The notes: generated from the sequence alone by a model not told the origin. Positions 1-5,286 are shown, counted from the stretch's first letter. The stretch is 5,533 nt of DNA from Deltaproteobacteria bacterium (GCA_031278835.1 JAITJP010000131.1:1-5533), one strand, 5' to 3'. A program made the numbers and translations.

Positions 1-1
1 G

Positions 2-643
2 GCCAAGGACATAAAAACCCTGGACTGGGGCCATCGCTTTGATTGGTACCGAAAGGGTGAGCGGCTTGGGGAAATCACCGTCAATATGCCCGGTCGTCAC
101 AACGTCTTAAACGCCCTGGCCGCCTCGGCCGTGGGTCTTGAGTTTGGCCTGGCCCCCCAGATGATCGCCGAGGGCATCGCCGGTTTAAAGGGCGTGGGTA
201 GGCGCTTTGAGCTTAAAGGCCAAGTGGGCGGTATGGCTTTTTTGGACGACTATGGTCACCACCCCACGGAAATTCGGGCCACTTTGTCCACCTTGGCCGA
301 GTGTTACCCCGATCGGCGCAAAATAGTTCTGTTTCAGCCGCACCGCCACACCAGAACCAAGGAGCTTTTTGACGAATTCGTTAAATCCTTTAACCTAGTT
401 GAACATCTTTTTCTGGCCGATATTTACTCGGCCGGGGAAGCCCCATTTGAAAACCTCGATTCCGAGATCCTGGCCAAGGCCATCGCCAGTCACGGCCACC
501 GAGGCGTGGAATACTTGGGAGAAGTCAACCTCATGGCCGGCAAATTAAAAGATCGCCTAAGGCCAGGCGACGTGATCATGACCCTGGGGGCCGGCAATAT
601 CTGGCAAGTCGGCGAGGAACTCCTAAAACGTTTTTCGGAATGA
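2..643 (+). CDS. murC: UDP-N-acetylmuramate--L-alanine ligase (MurC), 3' part
   Basis: MurC is the cytoplasmic ATP-dependent ligase that adds L-alanine to UDP-MurNAc, the first step of the peptidoglycan stem peptide. The frame is open from base 2, so the gene enters from outside the window; an ATG at 86 lies inside it and is not the start. The 213 visible residues are a little under half of a usual 460-490 residue MurC: the end of the central ATP-binding domain and the whole C-terminal ligand-binding domain. Counting from the codon at base 2, visible family motifs are PGRHNVLNALAA (residues 30-41), DDYGHHPTEI (82-91), FQPHRHTRT (111-119), DIYSAGEAP (about 140-148) and TLGAGNI (194-200). The P-loop and N-terminal UDP-binding domain lie upstream. 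The gene ends in TGA and is followed by a 70-base spacer and murB. The frame is intact and the call is firm. Confidence 0.96.
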   Translation, partial: AKDIKTLDWGHRFDWYRKGERLGEITVNMPGRHNVLNALAASAVGLEFGLAPQMIAEGIAGLKGVGRRFELKGQVGGMAFLDDYGHHPTEIRATLSTLAECYPDRRKIVLFQPHRHTRTKELFDEFVKSFNLVEHLFLADIYSAGEAPFENLDSEILAKAIASHGHRGVEYLGEVNLMAGKLKDRLRPGDVIMTLGAGNIWQVGEELLKRFSE

Positions 644-653
644 TGGCCAATAG

Positions 654-690
654 CCTTTCAGCCCTGGGCCCTGGGCTCAGGGCTGAAAGG
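654..690. repeat. 17-bp hairpin in the murC-murB spacer
   Basis: Arms 654-670 and 674-690 are complementary over 17 pairs, with one G-T wobble (667/677) and a three-base loop (CTG, 671-673). The outer 13 pairs (CCTTTCAGCCCTG against CAGGGCTGAAAGG) are perfect. No T-tract follows, so it is not a classical intrinsic terminator; it may be an RNA-processing or stabilising hairpin, or a copy of a dispersed repeat. It begins 10 bases after the murC stop and ends 12 bases before the murB Shine-Dalgarno sequence, filling most of the spacer. Confidence 0.85.
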
Positions 691-702
691 TCAATTAGTT
701 AC

Positions 703-707
703 AGAGG
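703..707 (+). promoter_or_regulatory. Ribosome binding site of murB (AGAGG)
   Basis: AGAGG sits six bases before the TTG at 714. It decides the start: the TTG is preferred over the first in-frame ATG at 771, which has no purine-rich Shine-Dalgarno sequence at a suitable distance. Confidence 0.7.
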
Positions 708-713
708 AAAAAA

Positions 714-1730
714 TTGTTAATCAACGAAGCGCTAAAGTTAACTTCAGACTTATTGAGGCAAAAACTCAAGATGGAAAACTCCATTGAGGCGCTCTCAGAC
801 TTATCAACCATTGGCATCGGCGGTCCGGCGGTCATAATTAGGGTAAAAAATGAGGCTCAATTAAGCCAAGTGGTTAACTTTCATGCCCAGGAAGGATTAA
901 AACTAGCCATTATTGGCGGAGGCAGTAACCTGCTTTTTCCAGACGATGGGCTTTTGGCCACCGGGCTTATCTTGGATGGAGATTTTAAGCGGATTTCGGT
1001 CAGGAATAATTATATCGAGGCCGGGGCCGGGGCGGCCACGGCTAAAATCCTTGAGCTTAGCCAGAGCCAGGCTCTGACCGGCTTGGAGTTTTTGGCCGGT
1101 TTACCGGGCCGGGTTGGCGGCGCCGTTATGGGTAACGCTGGGGCCAAAAATCATGGCCTGGCCGAACTAGTCGAGGAAATGGAGCTGATCACTCTACAGG
1201 GCGAAAATTTATGCCTAAAAAGGGAAGAGATTTATCCGGTCTATCGGTCGCTTAATTTACCGGAGAGTTTACGCGGCTCGATCATAAAAAAAGTCGTCTT
1301 GGCCCTGCGCCCCTCAGAGGCCGACCTGGTGGCCAAAAAAATAGCCCAGGAGCGAAAAAAAAGGCACGATAGTCAGCCCAGCGGGCCAAGCTTGGGCTGC
1401 GTTTTTAAAAACCCGCCGGGAAAATCGGCCGGACAACTAATCGATTCTTGCGGCCTTAAAGGTGAAACATTTGGCGGAGCCGAGATTTCCGACAAGCACG
1501 CCAACTTCATCATAAACGCCAAAATGGCAAAGGCTTCCGACGTTTGGATGCTGGCTAACCTGGCCAGAAGCCAAGTTTACCAGAAATATCAAATCGAGCT
1601 TTTTCCGGAAATAAAAATTTGGGACCTAAAGGCCCAAGAGCTAAGCCTGACCCAGATTGATTATTGGCCTGGCCAAGAGCCCAAAAGCCAAAAAGCCAAA
1701 AGGGGCCAGGTTAAAACGCCAAAAATCTAA
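714..1730 (+). CDS. murB: UDP-N-acetylenolpyruvoylglucosamine reductase (MurB)
   Basis: MurB is the FAD- and NADPH-dependent cytoplasmic enzyme that reduces enolpyruvyl-UDP-GlcNAc to UDP-MurNAc. The 338 codons start at TTG (spacing to AGAGG is good). Visible motifs: TIGIGGPA (residues 32-39), the FAD-binding GGGSNLL (68-74), LPGRVGGAVMGNAGA (130-144), a YRSL tract (177-180), GCVFKNP (228-234), KHANFIIN (261-268) and PEIKI (298-302), whose Glu299 fits the conserved catalytic glutamate. The pattern resembles type II MurB, which is usually about 300 residues; the extra length is a roughly 20-residue N-terminal segment and a basic tail of about 35 residues after PEIKIWD. At the proton-donor position, where E. 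coli MurB has Ser229, there is Cys229 here; from memory, Cys is a natural variant in many MurB proteins, so the enzyme is probably active. It follows murC by 70 bases and precedes ftsQ by 60, suggesting cotranscription. Confidence 0.96.
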   Translation: MLINEALKLTSDLLRQKLKMENSIEALSDLSTIGIGGPAVIIRVKNEAQLSQVVNFHAQEGLKLAIIGGGSNLLFPDDGLLATGLILDGDFKRISVRNNYIEAGAGAATAKILELSQSQALTGLEFLAGLPGRVGGAVMGNAGAKNHGLAELVEEMELITLQGENLCLKREEIYPVYRSLNLPESLRGSIIKKVVLALRPSEADLVAKKIAQERKKRHDSQPSGPSLGCVFKNPPGKSAGQLIDSCGLKGETFGGAEISDKHANFIINAKMAKASDVWMLANLARSQVYQKYQIELFPEIKIWDLKAQELSLTQIDYWPGQEPKSQKAKRGQVKTPKI

Positions 1731-1734
1731 AAAG

Positions 1735-1777
1735 CCCCAGGGCTCCAGGGCCCCAGGGCTATTGGCCATTGGCCAAT
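1735..1777. repeat. murB-ftsQ spacer: direct repeat and palindrome
   Basis: CCCCAGGGCT occurs at 1735-1744 and again at 1751-1760, with a near copy (CTCCAGGGCC) in between. It is followed immediately by a palindrome, ATTGGCCA (1761-1768) and TGGCCAAT (1770-1777), separated by one T. No T-tract follows, so it is not an obvious terminator. The CCCAGGG/CCCTGGG core recurs in the murC-murB and ftsQ-ftsA spacers. Function unknown. Confidence 0.75.
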
Positions 1778-1790
1778 CGATGGAAAGGGA

Positions 1791-2756
1791 TTGAAATTGG
1801 CCAATAAATATAATTTTCGCGAAAAGCCTTACGGCCAAAAAAATAAGCCCAAAGAGTTTAAGCCTAACCCTAAGGCCAAGGGCAGAAACCGGCGGCGGGA
1901 AAAGAAAAAATATCCTTTTTCTTTTAAGCCCGACATGAGTAAGCTGCCCTCTTTGGGTTGGCTCATCAAGGAAGCCTTTAAGCTGATTTTGGTGGGAACG
2001 CTTTCTTTTATCGTCTTGGCCGTCCTGACCGTGGGCAGCATAGTTGGCTATATGTATGTTAATGAGTCCGATTATTTTATGATAAAACCACAGTCTATCT
2101 TGGTCACGGGCTTATCAAAGCTAGCAAGAACAGAAATTTTAGAGGCTGCCGGTCTAGATATTTCAGTTAACAGCTTGACTTTAGATACAAAAACTGTTAT
2201 AAAAAATATTAAAGCTTTACCCTGGGTCGAAAATGCGGAACTCAGTCAGACCTTACCAAATGGCTTAAGTCTTAAGGTTACTGAATATAAGCCCAAGGCG
2301 ATCGTAAGCTCGCAATATTTATATTATATTAATGAAAATGGTCTTCCATTTAAAAAATTAGACCCCTTAGAAATATCCGATCTACCGATAATTAGCGGTT
2401 TTACTTTTGAAGAACTGTCCGATTCCGGTCCACTGGTCCATGACGCTTTGGCTGAAATTTTTTCTTTAATCAAGGTCCTTGACTCCAGAAAGGACGATTA
2501 TAAAACAAGTAACGTCTCTGAGTTTCACTACGACCGAGACCGGGGCCTAACCCTTTATCTTAAAAAAAGCGGTCTTAAGATCAAGGTCGGTTTAGGCGAT
2601 TACCCTTTGAAATTTTGGCGATTGGCTAAGGTCACCGCCCATTTAAAGGAAGAAGGGCTCTATGAGAACCTGGATTACTTAATCCTCGATTATCCAGAGC
2701 GAGTCACCGGCAGTTATGGCCCAGGGGCCCTCCAGACGGCTCGAAGGGGCTCTTGA
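1791..2756 (+). CDS. ftsQ: Cell division protein FtsQ
   Basis: FtsQ is a bitopic inner-membrane protein that links early and late divisome proteins through its periplasmic domain. The 321-codon frame (TTG start) encodes a lysine/arginine-rich cytoplasmic tail (residues 1-60), one transmembrane helix (about 64-90) and a POTRA domain (about 97-168) with the family-like stretch WVENAELSQTLPNGLSLKV (145-163) and EYKPKAIV (165-172). A beta domain follows, ending in the DYLILDYPERV region (295-305) that corresponds to the usual FtsQ C-terminus. The start is uncertain: with GGAAAGGGA at 1782-1790, TTG 1791 suits GGA at its beginning, while TTG 1797 sits six bases after AGGGA and is at least as good. 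The last eight codons come from the first unit of a 34-bp tandem duplication, which also supplies the stop. Codons across about 2050-2400 are clearly more AT-rich than in murC or ftsA. Recognition rests on architecture, POTRA pattern and position between murB and ftsA. Confidence 0.92.
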   Translation: MKLANKYNFREKPYGQKNKPKEFKPNPKAKGRNRRREKKKYPFSFKPDMSKLPSLGWLIKEAFKLILVGTLSFIVLAVLTVGSIVGYMYVNESDYFMIKPQSILVTGLSKLARTEILEAAGLDISVNSLTLDTKTVIKNIKALPWVENAELSQTLPNGLSLKVTEYKPKAIVSSQYLYYINENGLPFKKLDPLEISDLPIISGFTFEELSDSGPLVHDALAEIFSLIKVLDSRKDDYKTSNVSEFHYDRDRGLTLYLKKSGLKIKVGLGDYPLKFWRLAKVTAHLKEEGLYENLDYLILDYPERVTGSYGPGALQTARRGS

Positions 2757-2800
2757 GGCCATCATCCAGACGGCTCGAAGGGGCTCTTGAGGCCATCATC
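2731..2800. repeat. 34-bp perfect tandem duplication across the ftsQ stop
   Basis: Bases 2731-2764 are repeated exactly at 2765-2798, and two more bases continue the period. Each unit starts TCCAGACGGC and ends GGCCATCA. The ftsQ TGA (2754-2756) is inside unit one; the second copy is in another frame and lies wholly downstream of the stop, so it does not alter FtsQ. The lack of any difference between the units points to a recent slippage event. Confidence 0.97.
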
Positions 2801-2929
2801 AAATAAGTAAAAAAATGGCCAAGGAGCTGGCCCCCTTGATTAGTTAGAAAAAACCAGAATTTTTATTATCCAGACCCCAGGAACTGGCCACCTTGGAGAG
2901 CGCCAAGGACCAGCCCCAGGGGAGGCCCC

Positions 2930-2948
2930 GGCCGGCTCAAAGCCGGCC
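2930..2948. repeat. Compact GC hairpin in the ftsQ-ftsA spacer
   Basis: GGCCGGCT (2930-2937) pairs perfectly with AGCCGGCC (2941-2948) across a CAA loop. This is a very stable 8-bp stem but no T-tract follows, so termination is doubtful. Confidence 0.8.
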
Positions 2949-2975
2949 ATCCTGGAACCCGGCGGTTTAACCGTC

Positions 2976-3018
2976 TAAACCAAATTGACTCTTAGGCGCG
3001 TAAGATTTTTTTGGTTTA
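2976..3018. repeat. Nested inverted repeat with T-run, possible attenuator or weak terminator
   Basis: An outer 9-bp pair, TAAACCAAA with TTTGGTTTA, encloses an inner 5-bp pair, TCTTA (2990-2994) with TAAGA (3001-3005), loop GGCGCG. The inner stem is followed directly by seven Ts (3006-3012), so it resembles a weak intrinsic terminator, whereas the outer pairing would sequester that T-run. An upstream GGTTTA (2964-2969) can also take the TAAACC arm. The arrangement would allow alternative folds before ftsA; this is inference only. Confidence 0.45.
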
Positions 3019-3035
3019 ATTTTTTCTAAGCCAGT

Positions 3036-3052
3036 GGCCCAGCCCCTGGGCC
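3036..3052. repeat. GGCCCAG/CTGGGCC hairpin upstream of ftsA
   Basis: GGCCCAG (3036-3042) pairs perfectly with CTGGGCC (3046-3052) across a CCC loop. It ends about 35 bases before the ftsA ribosome binding site and shares its CCCAG/CTGGG core with hairpins in the other spacers. Confidence 0.75.
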
Positions 3053-3085
3053 GGCCGCGTCAAAACAGCCGTAAAAGTTTTTTTA

Positions 3086-3092
3086 GGGAGGA
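3086..3092 (+). promoter_or_regulatory. Strong ribosome binding site of ftsA (GGGAGGA)
   Basis: GGGAGGA contains GGAGG nine bases before the ATG at 3101. It is much closer to consensus than the sites of murB and ftsQ, which suggests well-translated ftsA and fixes the start. Confidence 0.88.
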
Positions 3093-3100
3093 TTTATAAA

Positions 3101-4333
3101 ATGTCAAAAAACGATGAAGTTTTAGTGGCTCTGGACATCGGAACCACCAAAGTCGTTTGCCTGGTGGCTGAAAAAAGCGATGATTTCGGCCTTAACATCA
3201 AAGCGGTCGGCTACGCGCCTTCGCCCTCGGATGGCCTGTCCAATGGCCGGATCATCAACATGCCAAAAATAGTTCGGGCCATAGAGGAGGCCGTGGAAAA
3301 GGCTTCTAACTATTCCGGCTACGACTGTTTGTCGGCCTACATAGGCATCGCCGGAGAGCACATCAACGGAATTAAGGTCCATGGCTCGGTGGGCACAAAT
3401 AAAACCAGCGTGGTCAATAAAAACGATATCGAACGGGTCATAAGTCAAGCCGTCATCCTAAATATTCCCAGTAACCAGCAGATCCTTAGCCAAATCCCCA
3501 TGGAGTTTAGGCTAAACGGCGGCGAAAGGATCATCAATCCCATCAATCTGCGGGGCGAAAAACTGGAAGTCTTTGTTCACGTTTTTACCGTGGAAACCAA
3601 TTGTTTAAACGATCTCTGTCAGTGCGTGGACGAAGCCGGCTTGGCCATAGACAACGTTTACTTGGAATCCGTGGCCTCGGCCGAAGCGGTCCTCTCTAAC
3701 GCGGAAAAGCAACAAGGGGTGCTGCTCTTGGATATCGGCGGGGGCACCACGGGCATGGCCATTTACCTAAACGGAGTCATCCATCACGTCCATGAAATCG
3801 CCATTGGCGGGGATTCTTTGACCTGCGACCTGGCCACGGCCTTAAACATTTCCCTGGAATCGGCCGAGTGTTTAAAGCTAACCCATGGTTCCTGTTATGA
3901 GGATGTGATTCCCGATGATTACATCATCGAAGTCAGCAGTCTGGATAACATCAATTCAGTCGATATCGGGGTCATGAGCGTCTGCCAGATTTTGCGCCGG
4001 GGCATAGAAAATCTCTTTCAACTGGTTAACTTCGAACTTATCAGAAGCGGTTATGACGAACACGTGCGCAACGTGGTCTTGACCGGAGGCAGTTCGCTAT
4101 TAATGGGCATAAGGGAGCTGGGCCTGGATATCTTTAATAAGCAGATCCGGGTTGGCTACCCCATGATCAACGGTAGCGTGGACGAGATGCTCAACAGTCC
4201 CATTTACTCCACGGCCGTTGGCTTGATTCTTTATAGCCAAAATAACCTCTCTGAGTTTGATGAACATGTCCCCAGAAGGACCAACAACACCGGCTTCATC
4301 GGTAAAGTCAAATCGTTTTTTGGGGCTAGATGA
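3101..4333 (+). CDS. ftsA: Cell division protein FtsA, actin-like Z-ring membrane anchor
   Basis: FtsA is a cytoplasmic ATP-binding actin homologue that polymerises on the inner membrane, holds FtsZ there and recruits later divisome proteins. The 410-residue product is full length for the family. Visible parts: phosphate-1 motif LDIGTTKVVCLVAE (residues 11-24); DGLSNGRIINM leading to the FtsA-specific 1C subdomain (about 84-166); phosphate-2 motif LLLDIGGGTTGMA (208-220); GGDSLTCDLATAL (236-248); adenosine motif VVLTGGSSLLMG (325-336); and a short C-terminal amphipathic segment TGFIGKVKSFFG (397-408) fitting the membrane-targeting helix. Oddities: the usual TNDIA reads TCDLA, with Cys at the Asn position, and the usual EPR-type motif before the EEI..LV helix reads RRG (299-301). 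The ATG is set by GGGAGGA. It is preceded by a 344-base spacer, so it may have its own promoter, and is followed not by intact ftsZ but by a decayed copy. Confidence 0.97.
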   Translation: MSKNDEVLVALDIGTTKVVCLVAEKSDDFGLNIKAVGYAPSPSDGLSNGRIINMPKIVRAIEEAVEKASNYSGYDCLSAYIGIAGEHINGIKVHGSVGTNKTSVVNKNDIERVISQAVILNIPSNQQILSQIPMEFRLNGGERIINPINLRGEKLEVFVHVFTVETNCLNDLCQCVDEAGLAIDNVYLESVASAEAVLSNAEKQQGVLLLDIGGGTTGMAIYLNGVIHHVHEIAIGGDSLTCDLATALNISLESAECLKLTHGSCYEDVIPDDYIIEVSSLDNINSVDIGVMSVCQILRRGIENLFQLVNFELIRSGYDEHVRNVVLTGGSSLLMGIRELGLDIFNKQIRVGYPMINGSVDEMLNSPIYSTAVGLILYSQNNLSEFDEHVPRRTNNTGFIGKVKSFFGAR

Positions 4334-4361
4334 TCAAGTTCTGGGGTCAAGCTTAATGATT

Positions 4362-4379
4362 TTTACTCTTAGGAGTAAA
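4362..4379. terminator. Hairpin just after ftsA, possible terminator
   Basis: TTTACTC (4362-4368) pairs with GAGTAAA (4373-4379) around the loop TTAG, 28 bases after the ftsA stop. The arms begin and end in T and A runs, which gives a weak bidirectional terminator look, but the stem is short and no proper T-tract follows on the + strand. Confidence 0.35.
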
Positions 4380-4447
4380 TAAAGTCGATTTGGCCTCCCC
4401 CTCCCTTGAGGTTGGCCGACCCAATCAAAGGCTTAGACCCCCCATTG

Positions 4448-4534
4448 GCCCCGGTTTTTCACGCCCCTACGCGCTCAATAATTAAAACTCTAATTATTTT
4501 TCGAGTTTAATTTAGAGGGGCGAGAATCCGGGGC
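4448..4534. repeat. 87-bp nested imperfect palindrome
   Basis: Three stacked pairings are visible: GCCCCGG (4448-4454) with CCGGGGC (4528-4534); CGCCCCT (4462-4468) with AGGGGCG (4516-4522); and AATTAAAACTC (4480-4490) with GAGTTTAATT (4503-4512), one bulged A. An alternative inner pair is AATAATTA (4477-4484) with TAATTATT (4491-4498). The two outer arms match over roughly 19 against 21 bases. It could be a small transposon-derived palindrome, a structured RNA or a processing/termination signal of the ftsA transcript. No flanking target-site duplication was identified. Confidence 0.7.
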
Positions 4535-4580
4535 TTAAAGGACAGCCCCCCTTAGCCCAAGGTAATGAAAAAAAAGTTTT

Positions 4581-4610
4581 TTGACATTCCAAGTCTAGAG
4601 TTTCTTTAAA
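4581..4610 (+). promoter_or_regulatory. Candidate sigma70-type promoter before the ftsZ remnant
   Basis: A perfect -35 box TTGACA (4581-4586) is followed after 18 bases by TTTAAA (4605-4610), which matches four of six -10 consensus bases. A perfect TATAAT lies at 4634-4639 but has no matching -35 box. It could be a former ftsZ promoter. The region is AT-rich, so chance matches are likely. Confidence 0.35.
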
Positions 4611-4699
4611 ATTATGGCCTAAAATTTAATGGCTATAATTAATATAAAAGTTAAAACTCAAAAAGTAATAATGGCCTTTAATAAACAAAAAAAGTAGGT

Positions 4700-5286
4700 C
4701 TAAAAAAAGCCATGATCCCTTTGGTCGTGGTTTGGGCCACCGCGGCTCAAGGCCAGCCCCGGTGCCCAGGCCCTGGCCCAAGGAAGCCTGGAAAAGCTTT
4801 TGCTTAAAAGTGACTAGGTCATGGCCCTTTCCAACCAAAAGGTCTGGGCAGCTAAGCCCGAGGCCAGTTTCGATGAGTGTCTGAACCAGGTCGATGAACT
4901 TCTCTATCTGGCCGTTAGCGGCTTGACCGAGCTGGTCTATCCTTAGGACGACCCTGGCCACCAATGACCTAAGGGTCATGGGCTTTGGCCAGGCCCGCCG
5001 AGCGGATCGATGCCTAAAAGCCGCCAAAATGGCTTTAAAATCACCCCTAATCGCGGGAAAATCATTAAACTGGGTCAAGTATTTGTTAATTAACTTAAAG
5101 GCCCCAAAGAATTTCATGGCCACCGAGTTTTTAGACTTAAATGAGTATCTAATTAGCCAAATTAACCCACAAGTCCAGTTCTTTTCCGCTTTGACTTACC
5201 ATCAAGCTGGTCAGCCATGGTCCTTAGTAAAAGTTAGCCTGATCCTTTCCGCTTCCTTAAGGGAGCCAGCCCAGGCTCAAATTTAG
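4700..5286 (+). pseudogene. ftsZ: Decayed ftsZ (tubulin-like GTPase), N-terminal half missing, multiple lesions
   Basis: FtsZ forms the cytokinetic Z ring and normally follows ftsA. Pieces in three + frames line up, in order, with FtsZ from about E. coli residue 120 to 315. (1) From about 4700, LVVVWAT (4721-4741) fits the strand before TKPF. (2) A deletion shifts the frame; ALAQGSLEKLLLKSD (4770-4814) fits the AEQGIxEL...VD segment. An in-frame TAG (4815) stands where Ser/Thr is usual, then VMALSNQKV fits xIVIPNxxL, and FDECLNQVDELLYLAVSGL (4869-4925) with TELVYP to 4943 fits LDAF..ADDVLLQAVQGI..LI..P. (3) TAG at 4944 and a two-base loss change frame; LATNDLRV (4954-4977) fits the T7 loop NVDFADVRT, with the first catalytic Asp replaced by Ala. 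About ten codons are then missing before MGFGQARRADRCLKAAKMA, SPL (5041-5049), LLINL, NPQVQFFSALTY and VKVSLIL (5227-5247), ending at TAG 5284-5286. The GTP-binding GGGTGTG signature is absent and no C-terminal FtsA-binding peptide is seen. So many separate lesions exclude a single sequencing error. Confidence 0.88.

Larger units (their letters stand above)
2757..3084. other. Long non-coding ftsQ-ftsA spacer, rich in hairpins
   Basis: I see no gene here. The stretch holds the second 34-bp unit followed by at least five inverted repeats: CTGG/CCTTGG (2884-2896) with CCAAGG/CCAG (2903-2913); GGCCGGCT with AGCCGGCC (2930-2948, three-base loop); GGTTTA with TAAACC (2964-2981); TAAACCAAA (2976-2984) with TTTGGTTTA (3010-3018); and GGCCCAG with CTGGGCC (3036-3052, three-base loop). 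A TTGACT at 2985 looks like a -35 box, but no -10 box is found 16-18 bases later. The TAAACC arm is shared by two of the hairpins, so they are mutually exclusive folds. A leader region of ftsA is possible; no known riboswitch is recognised. Confidence 0.7.
4380..4699. other. Non-coding region between ftsA and the ftsZ remnant
   Basis: No gene is visible. The stretch holds an 87-bp nested palindrome (4448-4534), an A/T hairpin around AAAAAA...TTTTTT (about 4563-4590), a promoter-like TTGACA (4581) and then an AT-rich stretch to about 4710. From the ftsA stop to the first recognisable ftsZ codons is about 365 bases, close to the length (about 130 codons) of the missing FtsZ N-terminal part, but I can recognise neither the glycine-rich GTP-binding motifs nor any other FtsZ sequence in it. 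The N-terminal half is therefore deleted, replaced, or decayed beyond recognition. Confidence 0.6.

Noticed and set aside
1641..2041. Minus-strand frames of 65 and 70 codons over murB/ftsQ
   Set aside because: They are antisense to well-supported murB and ftsQ coding sequence, with no motif or ribosome binding site.
2814..2847. Tiny + strand frame starting at ATG 2814 (MAKELAPLIS)
   Set aside because: Ten codons, no clear ribosome binding site, within a repeat-rich spacer; a leader peptide cannot be supported.
2985..3020. Promoter from TTGACT (2985) to TTTAAT (3015)
   Set aside because: The 24-base spacing is too long for a sigma70 promoter, and no other -10 box lies 16-18 bases downstream.
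3122..3448. 108-codon minus-strand frame within ftsA
   Set aside because: Shadow of the strongly supported ftsA frame.
4671..4693. ATG at 4671 (MAFNKQKK) as the surviving ftsZ start
   Set aside because: Only eight codons before a stop, no convincing ribosome binding site and no glycine-rich FtsZ motif after it; resemblance to an FtsZ N-terminus is too slight.
4626..5123. 165-codon open frame on the minus strand
   Set aside because: It is antisense to the ftsZ remnant, which explains the conserved residues on the + strand; its translation is low-complexity at its C-terminal end and matches no family I know.
4978..5286. 102-codon + strand frame as a separate small gene
   Set aside because: Its sequence (MGFGQA, SPL, LLINL, VKVSLIL) is the C-terminal part of the FtsZ GTPase fold, and the ATG is an internal Met of FtsZ. 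No ribosome binding site is seen. It is part of the pseudogene.
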